From Pelagerythrobacter rhizovicinus (GTDB lineage Bacteria > Pseudomonadota > Alphaproteobacteria > Sphingomonadales > Sphingomonadaceae): a stretch of 64,000 nt of DNA. Of this stretch, positions 37,424 to 45,440 are shown one piece after another; positions within the stretch are counted from its first letter, which is position 1; every line of letters begins with the position of its first letter. The notes beneath the pieces were generated by a model, which saw only the letters and a list, made by a program, of their open reading frames with translations, ran no database searches and was not told the origin of the DNA. The stretch lies in the NCBI RefSeq assembly GCF_004135625.1, contig NZ_SDPV01000002.1, positions 868,001 to 932,000 on the forward strand, read 5' to 3'. The translations under genes were made by a program, and so were the position numbers.

Positions 37424-38469
37424 TGAAAAACCTTTCCAAGCTTCTTCCGCTCGCTGCAGTTCTTGCCATTGTAAGCGGTTGTGCGACCACGCCGATCATG
37501 GGCGATCCCGCGGTCGAGGTCACTGCGTCCGCCGAGACCCACCCGGTCGGCACTGCGAATGCGGATGCCGCGGACGATCCCGCGATATGGCGCAATGCCG
37601 AAGACCCGGCGGCGAGCCTGATCGTCGCGACCGACAAGAAAGCCGGGCTCTACGTCTATGGACTGGATGGTCTGGCCCACCACTTTCTCCCCGGTGGCCG
37701 GCTCAACAACGTCGATATCTTCGAGCTTGCCGACGGCACCGTGCTCGTGGGTGCCAGCGAGCGAACCGATCCCGCCAATGCCAAGGTGGCGCTGTTCACC
37801 CTCGACACAAGGCGCGGCGAGCTGCGCCATGTGACCACGATCGATGTCGGACCCGGAGAAGGCTACGGCTTCTGCATGGGGCCGGGGCGCGATGGTGCCG
37901 ACGTCATGCTCTATTCGCCGGTCAAGGAGGGCTCGCTCCACGGCCAGGCGCTGCGCTGGAACGGCGGCAACGCCACGGTCGAGACCGTGTTCCGGCACGA
38001 GTTGGCTTCGCAGCCGGAGGGCTGTGTGGTCGATCCGCGCGACGGCACGCTCTACGTCGGCGAGGAGATGGCGGGCATCTGGCGCTTCCGCATGGACGGG
38101 ACGCCCGAGGAGCGGGCGGGCGAACTGGTCGCGCGGGTCGACAACGCCATGCTGGTCGCCGATGTCGAAGGCTTGGCCATCGTGCCCGAGGGCGACCGCG
38201 GCGGGCTTCTGGTCGCGTCGAGCCAAGGCGACAATGCCTACGCCGTGTTCCGGCTGCCCGGAATGGAGCCGGTCGGCCGCTTCCGGATCGCGGCCGGCCG
38301 TGTCGGCAGCGCCGAGGAGACCGATGGCATCGATCTCAAGCTCGGCGACTTCGGCCCCGAGTTCCCGGCAGGCCTGTTCATCGCGCAGGACGGCATGAAC
38401 GAGCCGGAGGCTCAGAACTTCAAGCTCGTGCGGTGGGATAGCGTGCTCGAGGCGCTCGGCGAGCGCTAG
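37423..38469 (+). CDS. Beta-propeller phytase, lipoprotein
   Basis: The 348-residue product has a lipobox VSGC (Cys20) and the 3-phytase/beta-propeller (BPP) motifs: ADAADDPAIWRNAEDPAASLIVATDKKAGLYVY is interrupted by none of the usual gaps; the calcium- and phosphate-binding residues in DDPAIW, GRLNNVDI and DVEGLAIVPE are kept. BPPs are calcium-dependent and release phosphate from phytate. The lipid anchor suggests an envelope-bound enzyme working next to the TonB receptor encoded just upstream (1-base overlap). The pairing is known from other Gram-negative bacteria. Confidence 0.9.
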   Translation: MKNLSKLLPLAAVLAIVSGCATTPIMGDPAVEVTASAETHPVGTANADAADDPAIWRNAEDPAASLIVATDKKAGLYVYGLDGLAHHFLPGGRLNNVDIFELADGTVLVGASERTDPANAKVALFTLDTRRGELRHVTTIDVGPGEGYGFCMGPGRDGADVMLYSPVKEGSLHGQALRWNGGNATVETVFRHELASQPEGCVVDPRDGTLYVGEEMAGIWRFRMDGTPEERAGELVARVDNAMLVADVEGLAIVPEGDRGGLLVASSQGDNAYAVFRLPGMEPVGRFRIAAGRVGSAEETDGIDLKLGDFGPEFPAGLFIAQDGMNEPEAQNFKLVRWDSVLEALGER

Positions 38470-38482
38470 TCGCGCGCCGGCC

Positions 38483-39343
38483 TCAGTGCACCGGTGGGTC
38501 GGTGCGCGGGATCTGCCGTACGGGCGCGACCGGCTCGCCCGGCTGGCGCGGGGGCCGTGCATCCTCAGGCACGTCGTCGATCTGCATGTCGCGCGTCCGC
38601 ACGTCTTCGAGGTTGCGGACGCGCACGTGCAGGGCGGTGCCGTTCCACGTCAACTCATTGAAGCTGGGCGGCGTCGAACGCGTGCGCTTCGACAATGTCC
38701 CGGCGCCGATCATGCGAACGGGCCCGTTCGGCGTTTCCTCGACGATGTCGAACGCGTCGTGGACGTGCCCACTCAGTACGGCCAGCACCGGCCGCCGAGC
38801 GAGTTCCGCGAGCGCCTTGCTCCCGCCCCTCGTCAGCGCCGTGCCCGCAGTTCCGACCTCGCGTAGCGGATGGTGGCAAGCGACCAGCGCCTGCACACCT
38901 TCGGGCAGGCCATCGAGCGCAGCCAGACACCTTCTCAATGCACGGCGGCTGACCCAGCCTTTCGACCAGTTCAAGCGCGGCTGCGCGCGTACCGCCGTCT
39001 TGAGCGGCACGATCGCGAGACCCGGCAGATCGATTTCCCGCTCGACCCGGTCTGCGATGCCGCGGATGCGGCGGTACGGCTGGAAGAACCGTTCGACGAG
39101 ATTGAAATACGGCAGGTCGTGATTGCCGACCTCGACCGTTACCGGCACGTCGAGCGACTTGATCCAGTGGCATGCGGCGTCGAACTCGCGCGTCCGGGCG
39201 CGCATCGTCAGGTCGCCCGTGATCGCGACCGCATCGGGTCGGCGTTCGACGATCTCCTGCTTCACCCAATCGAGGGCGCGGTTGTCCTCGAGCCCGAAGT
39301 GAATGTCGCTCACATGAAAGAGGAGCGTTTTCTCAGCAGCCAT
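38483..39343 (-). CDS. Calcineurin-like metallophosphoesterase
   Basis: The 286-residue cytosolic protein shows all dimetal motifs: SDIHFG (Asp13, His15), TGDLT (Gly43-Asp44), GNHD (73-76), HHPL in the middle and GHVHD near residue 200. A proline-rich tail follows. Family members hydrolyse phosphodiesters such as UDP-diacylglucosamine or cyclic nucleotides. Its start overlaps the end of the diacylglycerol-kinase-like gene by 11 bases, so the pair may act on lipid phosphates, but that is inference. Confidence 0.88.
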   Translation of the reverse strand: MAAEKTLLFHVSDIHFGLEDNRALDWVKQEIVERRPDAVAITGDLTMRARTREFDAACHWIKSLDVPVTVEVGNHDLPYFNLVERFFQPYRRIRGIADRVEREIDLPGLAIVPLKTAVRAQPRLNWSKGWVSRRALRRCLAALDGLPEGVQALVACHHPLREVGTAGTALTRGGSKALAELARRPVLAVLSGHVHDAFDIVEETPNGPVRMIGAGTLSKRTRSTPPSFNELTWNGTALHVRVRNLEDVRTRDMQIDDVPEDARPPRQPGEPVAPVRQIPRTDPPVH

Positions 39344-40187
39344 TCTGCGTCGCTAGCAGATCGACCTCGCACGCGGCCACGGCGAATTCCTCGCGCGGCC
39401 GCCCCTGCGCGTGTTCGCCATCGATCAGCAGGCCGATCGGCCGGCCGTCGAGATCGGCAACCGCGACGCGATCGACGAGCCCGAGCCGATCGTGCGGCCC
39501 CTCGCGGAACTGGCGGCGCAGAAGCGCCCAACCCTGCTGGAGGAATTCACCCGCGTTCTCGGCATGATAGGCATCGAGCTGCAGGCCCCAAGCGCCGGGG
39601 GTGACTTCGATCAGCGGATAGCCGTCTTCGCGGCCCAGGCGCGGTTCGGCGCAGCGCAGCATCGAGCCGCCGGTGGTTTCCGCGAGAGCTTCCCCCGCGC
39701 TTTCTGCCATCTCCGCGATGTCGACGTCGCGCAGCGCCTCGCGCACGGCATACCAGGACGTGCCGGGACCGGCGAGCAGTCCGGCCAGGGCATCGCCGTA
39801 GTCCGTGCGCGCGATCGGCGGCCGCACGCGCCGCGCGGCCCCGGCGCCGGCTCGCGCGACAATCTCCTCCGCAGGGGCGTCGCCGTGCAGCCGCCGGGCG
39901 AGGAGGTTCATCGTTCCGCCCGGCAGGACCAGAATGGCACCGCCCCAGCCGTAGAGACCGGTCACCGCGGCATTCACCGTTCCGTCGCCTGCGTAGACCG
40001 CCAGGGTATCGATCCCCGCGGCATCGAGCGCGGCTGCATCCGGCAGCGATTCGTCAGGGAATGCGATGCGCCGCTCGAGCGTGAAACCATTGTCGCCGCA
40101 GCACGTCTCCAGCGCCTCGATAGCGGCGGGACTGTTGCTGCCGCTTGCCCGATTGGCGATCAGCCAGAGGGAGCGCATTCGCATCAT
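39333..40187 (-). CDS. Diacylglycerol-kinase-family lipid kinase
   Basis: The 284-residue protein has the DAGK catalytic domain: LWLIANRASGSN near the start, AVYAGDGTVNAAV (the GGDGT-type motif with Ala in the first place) and VLPGGTMNLLARRL. These bind ATP and transfer phosphate to lipids such as diacylglycerol. The first Met could be at 40187, 40184 or 40178. It overlaps the metallophosphoesterase gene and follows a small membrane-protein gene on the same strand. A role in phospholipid turnover is likely, the exact lipid unknown. Confidence 0.86.
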   Translation of the reverse strand: MMRMRSLWLIANRASGSNSPAAIEALETCCGDNGFTLERRIAFPDESLPDAAALDAAGIDTLAVYAGDGTVNAAVTGLYGWGGAILVLPGGTMNLLARRLHGDAPAEEIVARAGAGAARRVRPPIARTDYGDALAGLLAGPGTSWYAVREALRDVDIAEMAESAGEALAETTGGSMLRCAEPRLGREDGYPLIEVTPGAWGLQLDAYHAENAGEFLQQGWALLRRQFREGPHDRLGLVDRVAVADLDGRPIGLLIDGEHAQGRPREEFAVAACEVDLLATQNGC

Positions 40188-40225
40188 GGCGGAATAGCGC
40201 CGGAAGTCGCCCAGCGTTCCAGCGC

Positions 40226-40492
40226 CTAGACCCGGCCGCTCAGTATCAGCCAGGCGGAAGCGATATTGAGTCCGGTGTAGAGCAGATAGGCCCAGGCCAG
40301 CGAAGGCCAGCCGTTGGCGACCAGCAGCATGGCCGCGAGCAGCACGAGGAACTCGGTCACCAGCGTGATCCGTCCGCCCAGCATATGCACGAACCAGGGC
40401 ATCCGGCCCAGCAGCGGATGGCCGCTCTCGAGCACCGCCTTGTGCATCGCGAAGTTTCCAACCCCCAGAATGAAGATGAAGATCACGGCCAT
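40226..40492 (-). CDS. Small hypothetical membrane protein
   Basis: The 88-residue product has three hydrophobic helices (AVIFIFILGVGNF, LVTEFLVLLAAMLLVA, AYLLYTGLNIASAWLIL). ATG 40492 is the likely start; a GTG five codons earlier is possible. It lies 38 bases before the lipid kinase gene on the same strand. No family is recognised. Confidence 0.6.
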   Translation of the reverse strand: MAVIFIFILGVGNFAMHKAVLESGHPLLGRMPWFVHMLGGRITLVTEFLVLLAAMLLVANGWPSLAWAYLLYTGLNIASAWLILSGRV

Positions 40493-40644
40493 CGCCGCAC
40501 CATGCACCAGCGCCCGTCGCTTGCCAAACGCGGTTCGTCGGGCGGTTCGGTGTATCGGTCGGGCGGGCGCATCGCCGGTCGACGGGTGGCGGCACGCAGT
40601 CGATGGACGCGCGCGAACGGCGCCAAGCAGGCGTATCTGTCGAT

Positions 40645-40684
40645 CTTGCGAGCGGGCCTTCTCCCCCAACAGGCCCCTCGCAAG
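40645..40684 (+). promoter_or_regulatory. Stable 5'-leader hairpin before the UrcA gene
   Basis: CTTGCGAG-C-GGGCC pairs with GGCCC-CTCGCAAG around a 13-base loop: 13 base pairs with one bulged C. The stem ends two bases before the GGAGG ribosome-binding sequence at 40687-40691. It could control translation or mRNA stability, or act as an attenuator, although no T tract follows. Confidence 0.5.
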
Positions 40685-40700
40685 ATGGAGGACACGAACC

Positions 40701-40994
40701 ATGAAGCGCCACCTTGTCGCCCTGACCGCCGCCGCCGTTCTCGGCGCCGCCGCCACCCCGGCTTTCGCGGAAAGCCTGTCCATCCCCTACCAGGACCTGA
40801 ATCTCGCCACCGCGGAGGGGCAGAAGACGCTCGACCTCCGCATCGAGAAGGCCGTCCGCGATTTCTGCGCGATGAACCCCAGGACCGGCTCACGCATCAT
40901 CTCCGGCGAATCTCGGCAGTGCTACGCCGAAATGAAAAAGCAGGTTCAGACCCAATTCGCTGCCATCGTCGACAGGCAGCGGCTAGGCGGCTGA
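40701..40994 (+). CDS. UrcA-family secreted protein
   Basis: The 97-residue product has a signal peptide (cleavage after AFA, about residue 22). The mature part fits the UrcA family, named in Sphingomonadales and Caulobacterales: LSIPYQDLNLATAEGQKTLDLRI, then two cysteines (CAMN and QCYAEM) likely bridged, and ending AAIVDRQ. Function is unknown. A perfect GGAGG lies upstream of ATG 40701, preceded by a stable leader hairpin. A strong terminator follows the stop. Confidence 0.85.
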   Translation: MKRHLVALTAAAVLGAAATPAFAESLSIPYQDLNLATAEGQKTLDLRIEKAVRDFCAMNPRTGSRIISGESRQCYAEMKKQVQTQFAAIVDRQRLGG

Positions 40995-41014
40995 AACACT
41001 CCACAGCCGCTGCT

Positions 41015-41060
41015 TCGGCCCGGACCGGTCCAGTCCCCCGGTCCGGGCCGACTTCGTTTT
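41015..41060. terminator. Strong bidirectional terminator
   Basis: A perfect 14-bp stem (41015-41028 with 41038-41051) closes a 9-base loop; CTTCGTTTT follows on the plus strand. It separates the UrcA gene from the convergent LytTR regulator gene. Confidence 0.8.
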
Positions 41061-41067
41061 CCAGTAT

Positions 41068-41808
41068 CTATCGGCCCGCCATTGCCTTGACCTTGGGCAA
41101 GTAGGTCCGCCCGATCCGCAGCGCCTCGCCGTCTTCCAGTTCGGCCGACCATACGCCGAGGCCGTCGTGGCGCAGGCCGCGAATGCGATCCTTGCGCAGA
41201 ATCGTGGAGCGGTGAATGCGGATGAACTCGGCCGGATCGAGCCGCTCCTCCAGGCCTGCAATGGTCTGCAGCAGCAGATAGCTGCGATCGCCGAGGTGGA
41301 GCCGCACGTAGTCGCGCTCCGCGTCGATCCGGTGAACCTGGTCGACGTCGACCCGCAGCAGTTCGGAACGGTGTGGCACCCAAAGTTCCTTCAGCCAGCG
41401 GCTCTCCGCACGCGACGGGCGCGCACCGCGCGAGACGGCGCGTTCGATGGCGCGCGCCAGCCGATCGCGCGCAACAGGCTTGAGAACGTAGTCGACAGCG
41501 TCGAGATCGAATGCCTCGACCGCGAAGTGATCGTGGGCGGTGACGAAGATCACCGCAGGGCGCCGCTCGCGCCCTGCGAGCTTGCGCGCGACGGCCAGAC
41601 CGTCGACCTCCGGCATCGTCATGTCGAGCAGCACGAGATCGGGTGTCAGCGCATCGATCAGGCGCAGCGCGGCCGCCCCGTCGCTGGCCGTACCGACCAC
41701 GGCAAGTTGCGGCAGCTTGGCGCAGATCACCTGCATGCGTTCGACTGCAAGCGGCTCATCGTCGACGATCAAGGTGCGCAGCGGGTTTGTCTCGGATTCG
41801 TCAGCCAT
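41068..41808 (-). CDS. LytTR-family response regulator (second system)
   Basis: The 246-residue protein has a receiver domain with VDDEPL, phosphoacceptor Asp62 in LVLLDMTMPEVDG and Lys110 in DYVLKPV, followed directly by a LytTR domain (WVPHRSELLRVDVDQVHRID, RLDPAEFIRIHRSTIL). Compared with the regulator at 16987-17784 it lacks the long acidic linker. Its start overlaps the stop of the partner kinase by 8 bases. It is a DNA-binding regulator; targets are not evident from the neighbours. Confidence 0.92.
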   Translation of the reverse strand: MADESETNPLRTLIVDDEPLAVERMQVICAKLPQLAVVGTASDGAAALRLIDALTPDLVLLDMTMPEVDGLAVARKLAGRERRPAVIFVTAHDHFAVEAFDLDAVDYVLKPVARDRLARAIERAVSRGARPSRAESRWLKELWVPHRSELLRVDVDQVHRIDAERDYVRLHLGDRSYLLLQTIAGLEERLDPAEFIRIHRSTILRKDRIRGLRHDGLGVWSAELEDGEALRIGRTYLPKVKAMAGR

Positions 41809-43042
41809 GGTTCACCAGCGGAATGCGGATTTCGGTGAGATAGCCGCCGTCGACCGGACCGGAGGTCACGGCAGCTTCGTTGCCGAAGCGCGCCTGCAGT
41901 CGGTCGCGGACGTTCGCGAGACCGATGCCGAAGCCCGAATCGCAGGCGTGCGATGCGCCGGGCCCGTTGTCCTCGACCGTGATCGCGAGCCTTCCGTAAT
42001 CCTCGCGGGCAGCGACACGGATCGTCACCGGGACCTTGTGCGGCGCGACGGCGTATTTGACGGAGTTCTCCACCAGCGGTTGCAGGATCATGCCCGGTAC
42101 GCGCGCTTCGGCGAGATCTTGGGGAAGGTCGAACACCGCTTCGAGCCGGTCGGGAAAGCGAACCGACTCGATCGCCAGATACTGGCGCTGCAGCTCGAAC
42201 TCGTCGGCAAGCGCGACATCGCCGGTCGGATCGTCGGCAAGGCTGTGGCGATAGAAGCTGGAGATCGACTGGATCATCGTCTCCGCCCGCTCGGTCTTGC
42301 CGGTCATCACGAGCGCAGAAAGCGAGTTCAGGGTGTTGAACAGGAAGTGCGGATTGACCTGGTAGCGCAGGGAGCGGAGCTCGGCCGCCTTCGCCGCGCT
42401 GCGAAATCGCTCCTCGCGCCGCTCGGCCGCCCGCGCCTGGGCACCTGCCAGCATCGCGAAATAGAGCGAGGCCCAGGCGAGCAACAGGAAATAGCGACCC
42501 AGCGCGATGTCGACGACCTGCAACCACTGATCGAGCCGCGTCGGGGCGGGTGCGATCATCACGCTCGTCGGCGCACCGGGGGTAACCTGATCGCTACTGA
42601 CGCCGAGGCCGGTGAGGTCGCGAAAACGCTCGGGCGGGATGTCGACCAGCAGGTTGCCCGCCTCGTCGCGGCGTATGTTGATCCCGCGCTCCTCGCCGAA
42701 GCTCCTTTCGACCTGCCTTTGGATGTCGGCGAAGATCCATTGATTGGTCTGCGCGATTGGCACCGAGATCGGAATCGCCACGAGCACCGCTGCCAGGATC
42801 TTCACCCACAGCGCGCGATCGTCGAACAGGCGCAGAATGGCCCACAACAGCACCGTCATTCCGATGCCGACGAGAGTCACCACCCCGCGACGCCAGAGCA
42901 TTTCCTCTTGCGGTTCGAGCCCCACGATCCCGGCCCGCACGGTGGTGAGCAGGAAATAGCACAACCACAGCCCAACCATCGAGGCGAGGACGGTGACGAC
43001 CGGCACGCGGGTGCGGGCTTCGGAAAATATCTGACGAGCCAT
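41801..43042 (-). CDS. LytS/AlgZ-type sensor histidine kinase (second system)
   Basis: The 413-residue protein has about four membrane helices, with an extracytoplasmic loop of roughly 75 residues (about 100-175, between helices three and four) that could be a sensor region. The His_kinase domain has His232 in RYQVNPHFLFNTLNS, and the ATPase motifs LQPLVENSVKYA, VEDNGPGA and GIGLANVRDRL follow. Residues up to 43213 could extend the frame, but 43042 begins a normal N-terminus just before the first helix. Partner of the LytTR regulator encoded downstream. Confidence 0.92.
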   Translation of the reverse strand: MARQIFSEARTRVPVVTVLASMVGLWLCYFLLTTVRAGIVGLEPQEEMLWRRGVVTLVGIGMTVLLWAILRLFDDRALWVKILAAVLVAIPISVPIAQTNQWIFADIQRQVERSFGEERGINIRRDEAGNLLVDIPPERFRDLTGLGVSSDQVTPGAPTSVMIAPAPTRLDQWLQVVDIALGRYFLLLAWASLYFAMLAGAQARAAERREERFRSAAKAAELRSLRYQVNPHFLFNTLNSLSALVMTGKTERAETMIQSISSFYRHSLADDPTGDVALADEFELQRQYLAIESVRFPDRLEAVFDLPQDLAEARVPGMILQPLVENSVKYAVAPHKVPVTIRVAAREDYGRLAITVEDNGPGASHACDSGFGIGLANVRDRLQARFGNEAAVTSGPVDGGYLTEIRIPLVNHG

Positions 43043-43127
43043 GATCCAGACTTTTCGCTCTAGCTGCGACCGGTGCCGTCTAACCAGCGCGGTCGTCGGA
43101 ACGCCTCGACGCTTCGTCGAACAGCGT

Positions 43128-44669
43128 TCACGCGCTTTCGAGCAGCCCTTCGCGTGCGATCCGCTCCTTCCACTGCGCGGGCGCAAGTGTATGGACATTG
43201 TTGCCCTGCGCATCGACCGCGACTGTCACCGGCATGTCCTCGACCGTGAATTCGTAGATCGCTTCCATGCCGAGATCCTCGAACGCGACGACCTTGGCGT
43301 CCTTGATCGCGCGCGCGACGAGATAGGCCGCGCCGCCGGTCGCCATCAGGTAGGCGACCTTGAAGCGGCTGATCACCTGAACCGCGTCGTGCCCGCGCTC
43401 GGCCTTGCCGATCATCGCGAGCAGGCCGAGGTCGAGCATCATCTCGGTGAACTTGTCCATCCGCGTCGCGGTGGTCGGGCCGGCGGGGCCGACGACCTCG
43501 CCCAGGACCGGATCGACCGGGCCGACATAGTAGATCGCGCGGCCGCGGAAATCGACCGGCAGCTCCTCGCCCTTCGCCAGCATGTCCTGGATGCGCTTGT
43601 GCGCGGCATCGCGGCCGGTGAGCATCTTCCCGGAAAGCAGCAGCCGGCCGCCATGCTGCCAGCTCTCCACCTCTTCCTTGGTGAGGGTGTCGAGATTCAC
43701 GCGCCGGGCGGAGGCATCGGGCTTCCAATGCACATCGGGCCATTCGTCGAGCTTCGGCGGCTCGAGATAGGTCGGCCCGGAGCCGTCGAGCACGAAATGC
43801 GCGTGGCGCGTGGCGGCGCAGTTCGGGATCATCGCCACCGGCTTCCCGGCCGCGTGGCACGGGGCGTCGTAGATCTTCACGTCGAGCACGGTCGATAGCC
43901 CGCCGAGCCCCTGCGCACCGACACCCTGCGCGTTGACCGCGTCGTAGATCTCGATCCGCAGCCGCTCGATGTCGGTCTGAGGCCCGCGCGCCTTGAGCTG
44001 CGCCATGTCGATCGGCTCCATCAGGCTCTGCTTGGCGAGCTTGACGCAGTGTTCGGCCGTGCCGCCGATGCCGATCCCGAGCATTCCCGGGGGGCACCAG
44101 CCGGCGCCCATCGAGGGGATCTGCTCGAGCACCCACGCGACAATATTGTCGCTCGGGTTCATCATCTTGAACTTCGACTTGTTCTCGCTGCCGCCACCCT
44201 TGGCCGCGACGTCGATCTCGACCTTGTCGCCCGGCACCATCTCGACCGAGAGAACGCAGGGCGTGTTGTCGCGGGTGTTGCGGCGGGTGAAGGCCGGATC
44301 GGCAAGGATCGAGGCGCGCAGTTTGTTGTCCGGGTGGGTGTAGGCCCGCCGAACGCCCTCGTCGACGACCTCCTGCAGGCTCCTGGCCGAATCGAGGCGG
44401 CAGTCCTGCCCCCATTTGACGAAGACGTTGACGATTCCCGTGTCCTGGCAGATCGGCCGGTGCCCTTCGGCGCACATGCGGCTGTTGGTCAGGATCTGCG
44501 CGATCGCGTCTTTCGCGGCCGGGCCTTGCTCTGCCTCGTAGGCTGCGCCGAGCGCGCGGATATAGTCCATCGGATGGTAGTAGGAGATGTACTGGAGCGC
44601 GTCCGCCACGCTCTCGATCAGGTCCCCCTCGCGGATCGTTACGAGGGGCCGCCCATCAAAGTCGCTCAT
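43128..44669 (-). CDS. Class I fumarate hydratase (4Fe-4S)
   Basis: The 513-residue single-chain enzyme matches iron-sulfur fumarase (FumA/FumB type). The N-terminal half has SRMCAEGHRPICQDTGIVNVFVKWG and PNCAATRHAHFVLDG, with Cys residues for the 4Fe-4S cluster; the C-terminal half has GKMLTGRDAAHKRIQ and VVGPAGPTTATRMDKF. It interconverts fumarate and malate in the TCA cycle and is oxygen sensitive. The start at 44669 is used because the longer frame is unlike the family. It is divergent from the methyltransferase-tolC operon. Confidence 0.95.
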   Translation of the reverse strand: MSDFDGRPLVTIREGDLIESVADALQYISYYHPMDYIRALGAAYEAEQGPAAKDAIAQILTNSRMCAEGHRPICQDTGIVNVFVKWGQDCRLDSARSLQEVVDEGVRRAYTHPDNKLRASILADPAFTRRNTRDNTPCVLSVEMVPGDKVEIDVAAKGGGSENKSKFKMMNPSDNIVAWVLEQIPSMGAGWCPPGMLGIGIGGTAEHCVKLAKQSLMEPIDMAQLKARGPQTDIERLRIEIYDAVNAQGVGAQGLGGLSTVLDVKIYDAPCHAAGKPVAMIPNCAATRHAHFVLDGSGPTYLEPPKLDEWPDVHWKPDASARRVNLDTLTKEEVESWQHGGRLLLSGKMLTGRDAAHKRIQDMLAKGEELPVDFRGRAIYYVGPVDPVLGEVVGPAGPTTATRMDKFTEMMLDLGLLAMIGKAERGHDAVQVISRFKVAYLMATGGAAYLVARAIKDAKVVAFEDLGMEAIYEFTVEDMPVTVAVDAQGNNVHTLAPAQWKERIAREGLLESA

Positions 44670-44775
44670 CGAAGCCAGGTTCCTTCCTATCGATTGGCGA
44701 ATCCCATAGGCGCGGGCGGTGCCTAGCGTCAAAGCGCTTGGCCGGGCGGGGCGATACGCCTAAAGCCATGCCCGA

Positions 44776-44805
44776 TTGACCAACTGTATTAAGCGTGTAA
44801 TACAG
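44776..44805 (+). promoter_or_regulatory. Promoter with overlapping palindromic operator for the PIMT-tolC operon
   Basis: TTGACC (44776-44781) and TAATAC (44798-44803), 16 bases apart, form a good sigma-70-type promoter. A perfect 8-6-8 palindrome CTGTATTA-N6-TAATACAG (44784-44805) covers the spacer and the -10. Such placement fits repression by a TetR-like dimer. No regulator gene is adjacent, so the repressor would be encoded elsewhere. Confidence 0.65.
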
Positions 44806-44820
44806 CGCGCCGAGGCCCAC

Positions 44821-45438
44821 ATGACACTTGCCGAAACCCGCACCGCCCAGACCAGCGCCGTTGAGGCCGACTTCGCTGCCGCCAGGCGCGCGATGATCGA
44901 CAGCCAGCTCCGGACAAGCGGCGTCAACACCGCCTTCGTGCTCGAGCGGATGAGCGCCGTGGCGCGCGAGGCGCACGTTCCGGAAGGCGCGCGCGGGGTC
45001 GCCTACATGGATCGCGGGATCGCCTTCGACGGTGGTGGGCACATTGCCGCACCGCTGTTCTACGGGATGGCCTTGCAGGAAGCGCGCCCCGGACCGAGCG
45101 ACGAGGTTCTCGTGGTCGATGGCGGCAGCGGATATCTGCCTGCGCTGCTGGAGCCGCTCGTGAAGTCGGTCAAGGTGATCACGCCCGAGCAAGCGCTGGG
45201 TTCGCTGCGCGGAACATTCTCGCTGATCCTGATCGACGGCGCGGTCGAGCAGTTCCCCGATACGCTGGGCCGCCGCCTCGCCGAGGACGGGCGCGTCGTG
45301 ACCGGTCTCGTCTCCAGCGGTGTGACGCGACTCGCGATCGGCCGGCCGGCCGGCGGCGCGATCGGCTGGCTCCGCCTGGCGGAGATCGGCATCCCGCGCA
45401 TGAGGCAGTTCGACGCCCCGAAACGGTGGAGCTTCTGA
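44821..45438 (+). CDS. Protein-L-isoaspartate O-methyltransferase-family protein, shortened
   Basis: The 205-residue protein resembles the PIMT family (AARRAMIDSQLRTSGVN, RMSAVAREAHVPEGARGVAYMD at the start), but the SAM-binding motif I is altered to VVDGGSGYLPALLEP and the C-terminal half is short, so methyltransferase activity may be weak or lost. The start at 44821 is preceded by GAGG; upstream TTG frames lie within the promoter. The stop is two bases before the ATG of the tolC-like gene. A PIMT-like gene followed by tolC and a DUF2497 gene is a common alphaproteobacterial order. Confidence 0.78.
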   Translation: MTLAETRTAQTSAVEADFAAARRAMIDSQLRTSGVNTAFVLERMSAVAREAHVPEGARGVAYMDRGIAFDGGGHIAAPLFYGMALQEARPGPSDEVLVVDGGSGYLPALLEPLVKSVKVITPEQALGSLRGTFSLILIDGAVEQFPDTLGRRLAEDGRVVTGLVSSGVTRLAIGRPAGGAIGWLRLAEIGIPRMRQFDAPKRWSF

Positions 45439-45440
45439 CA

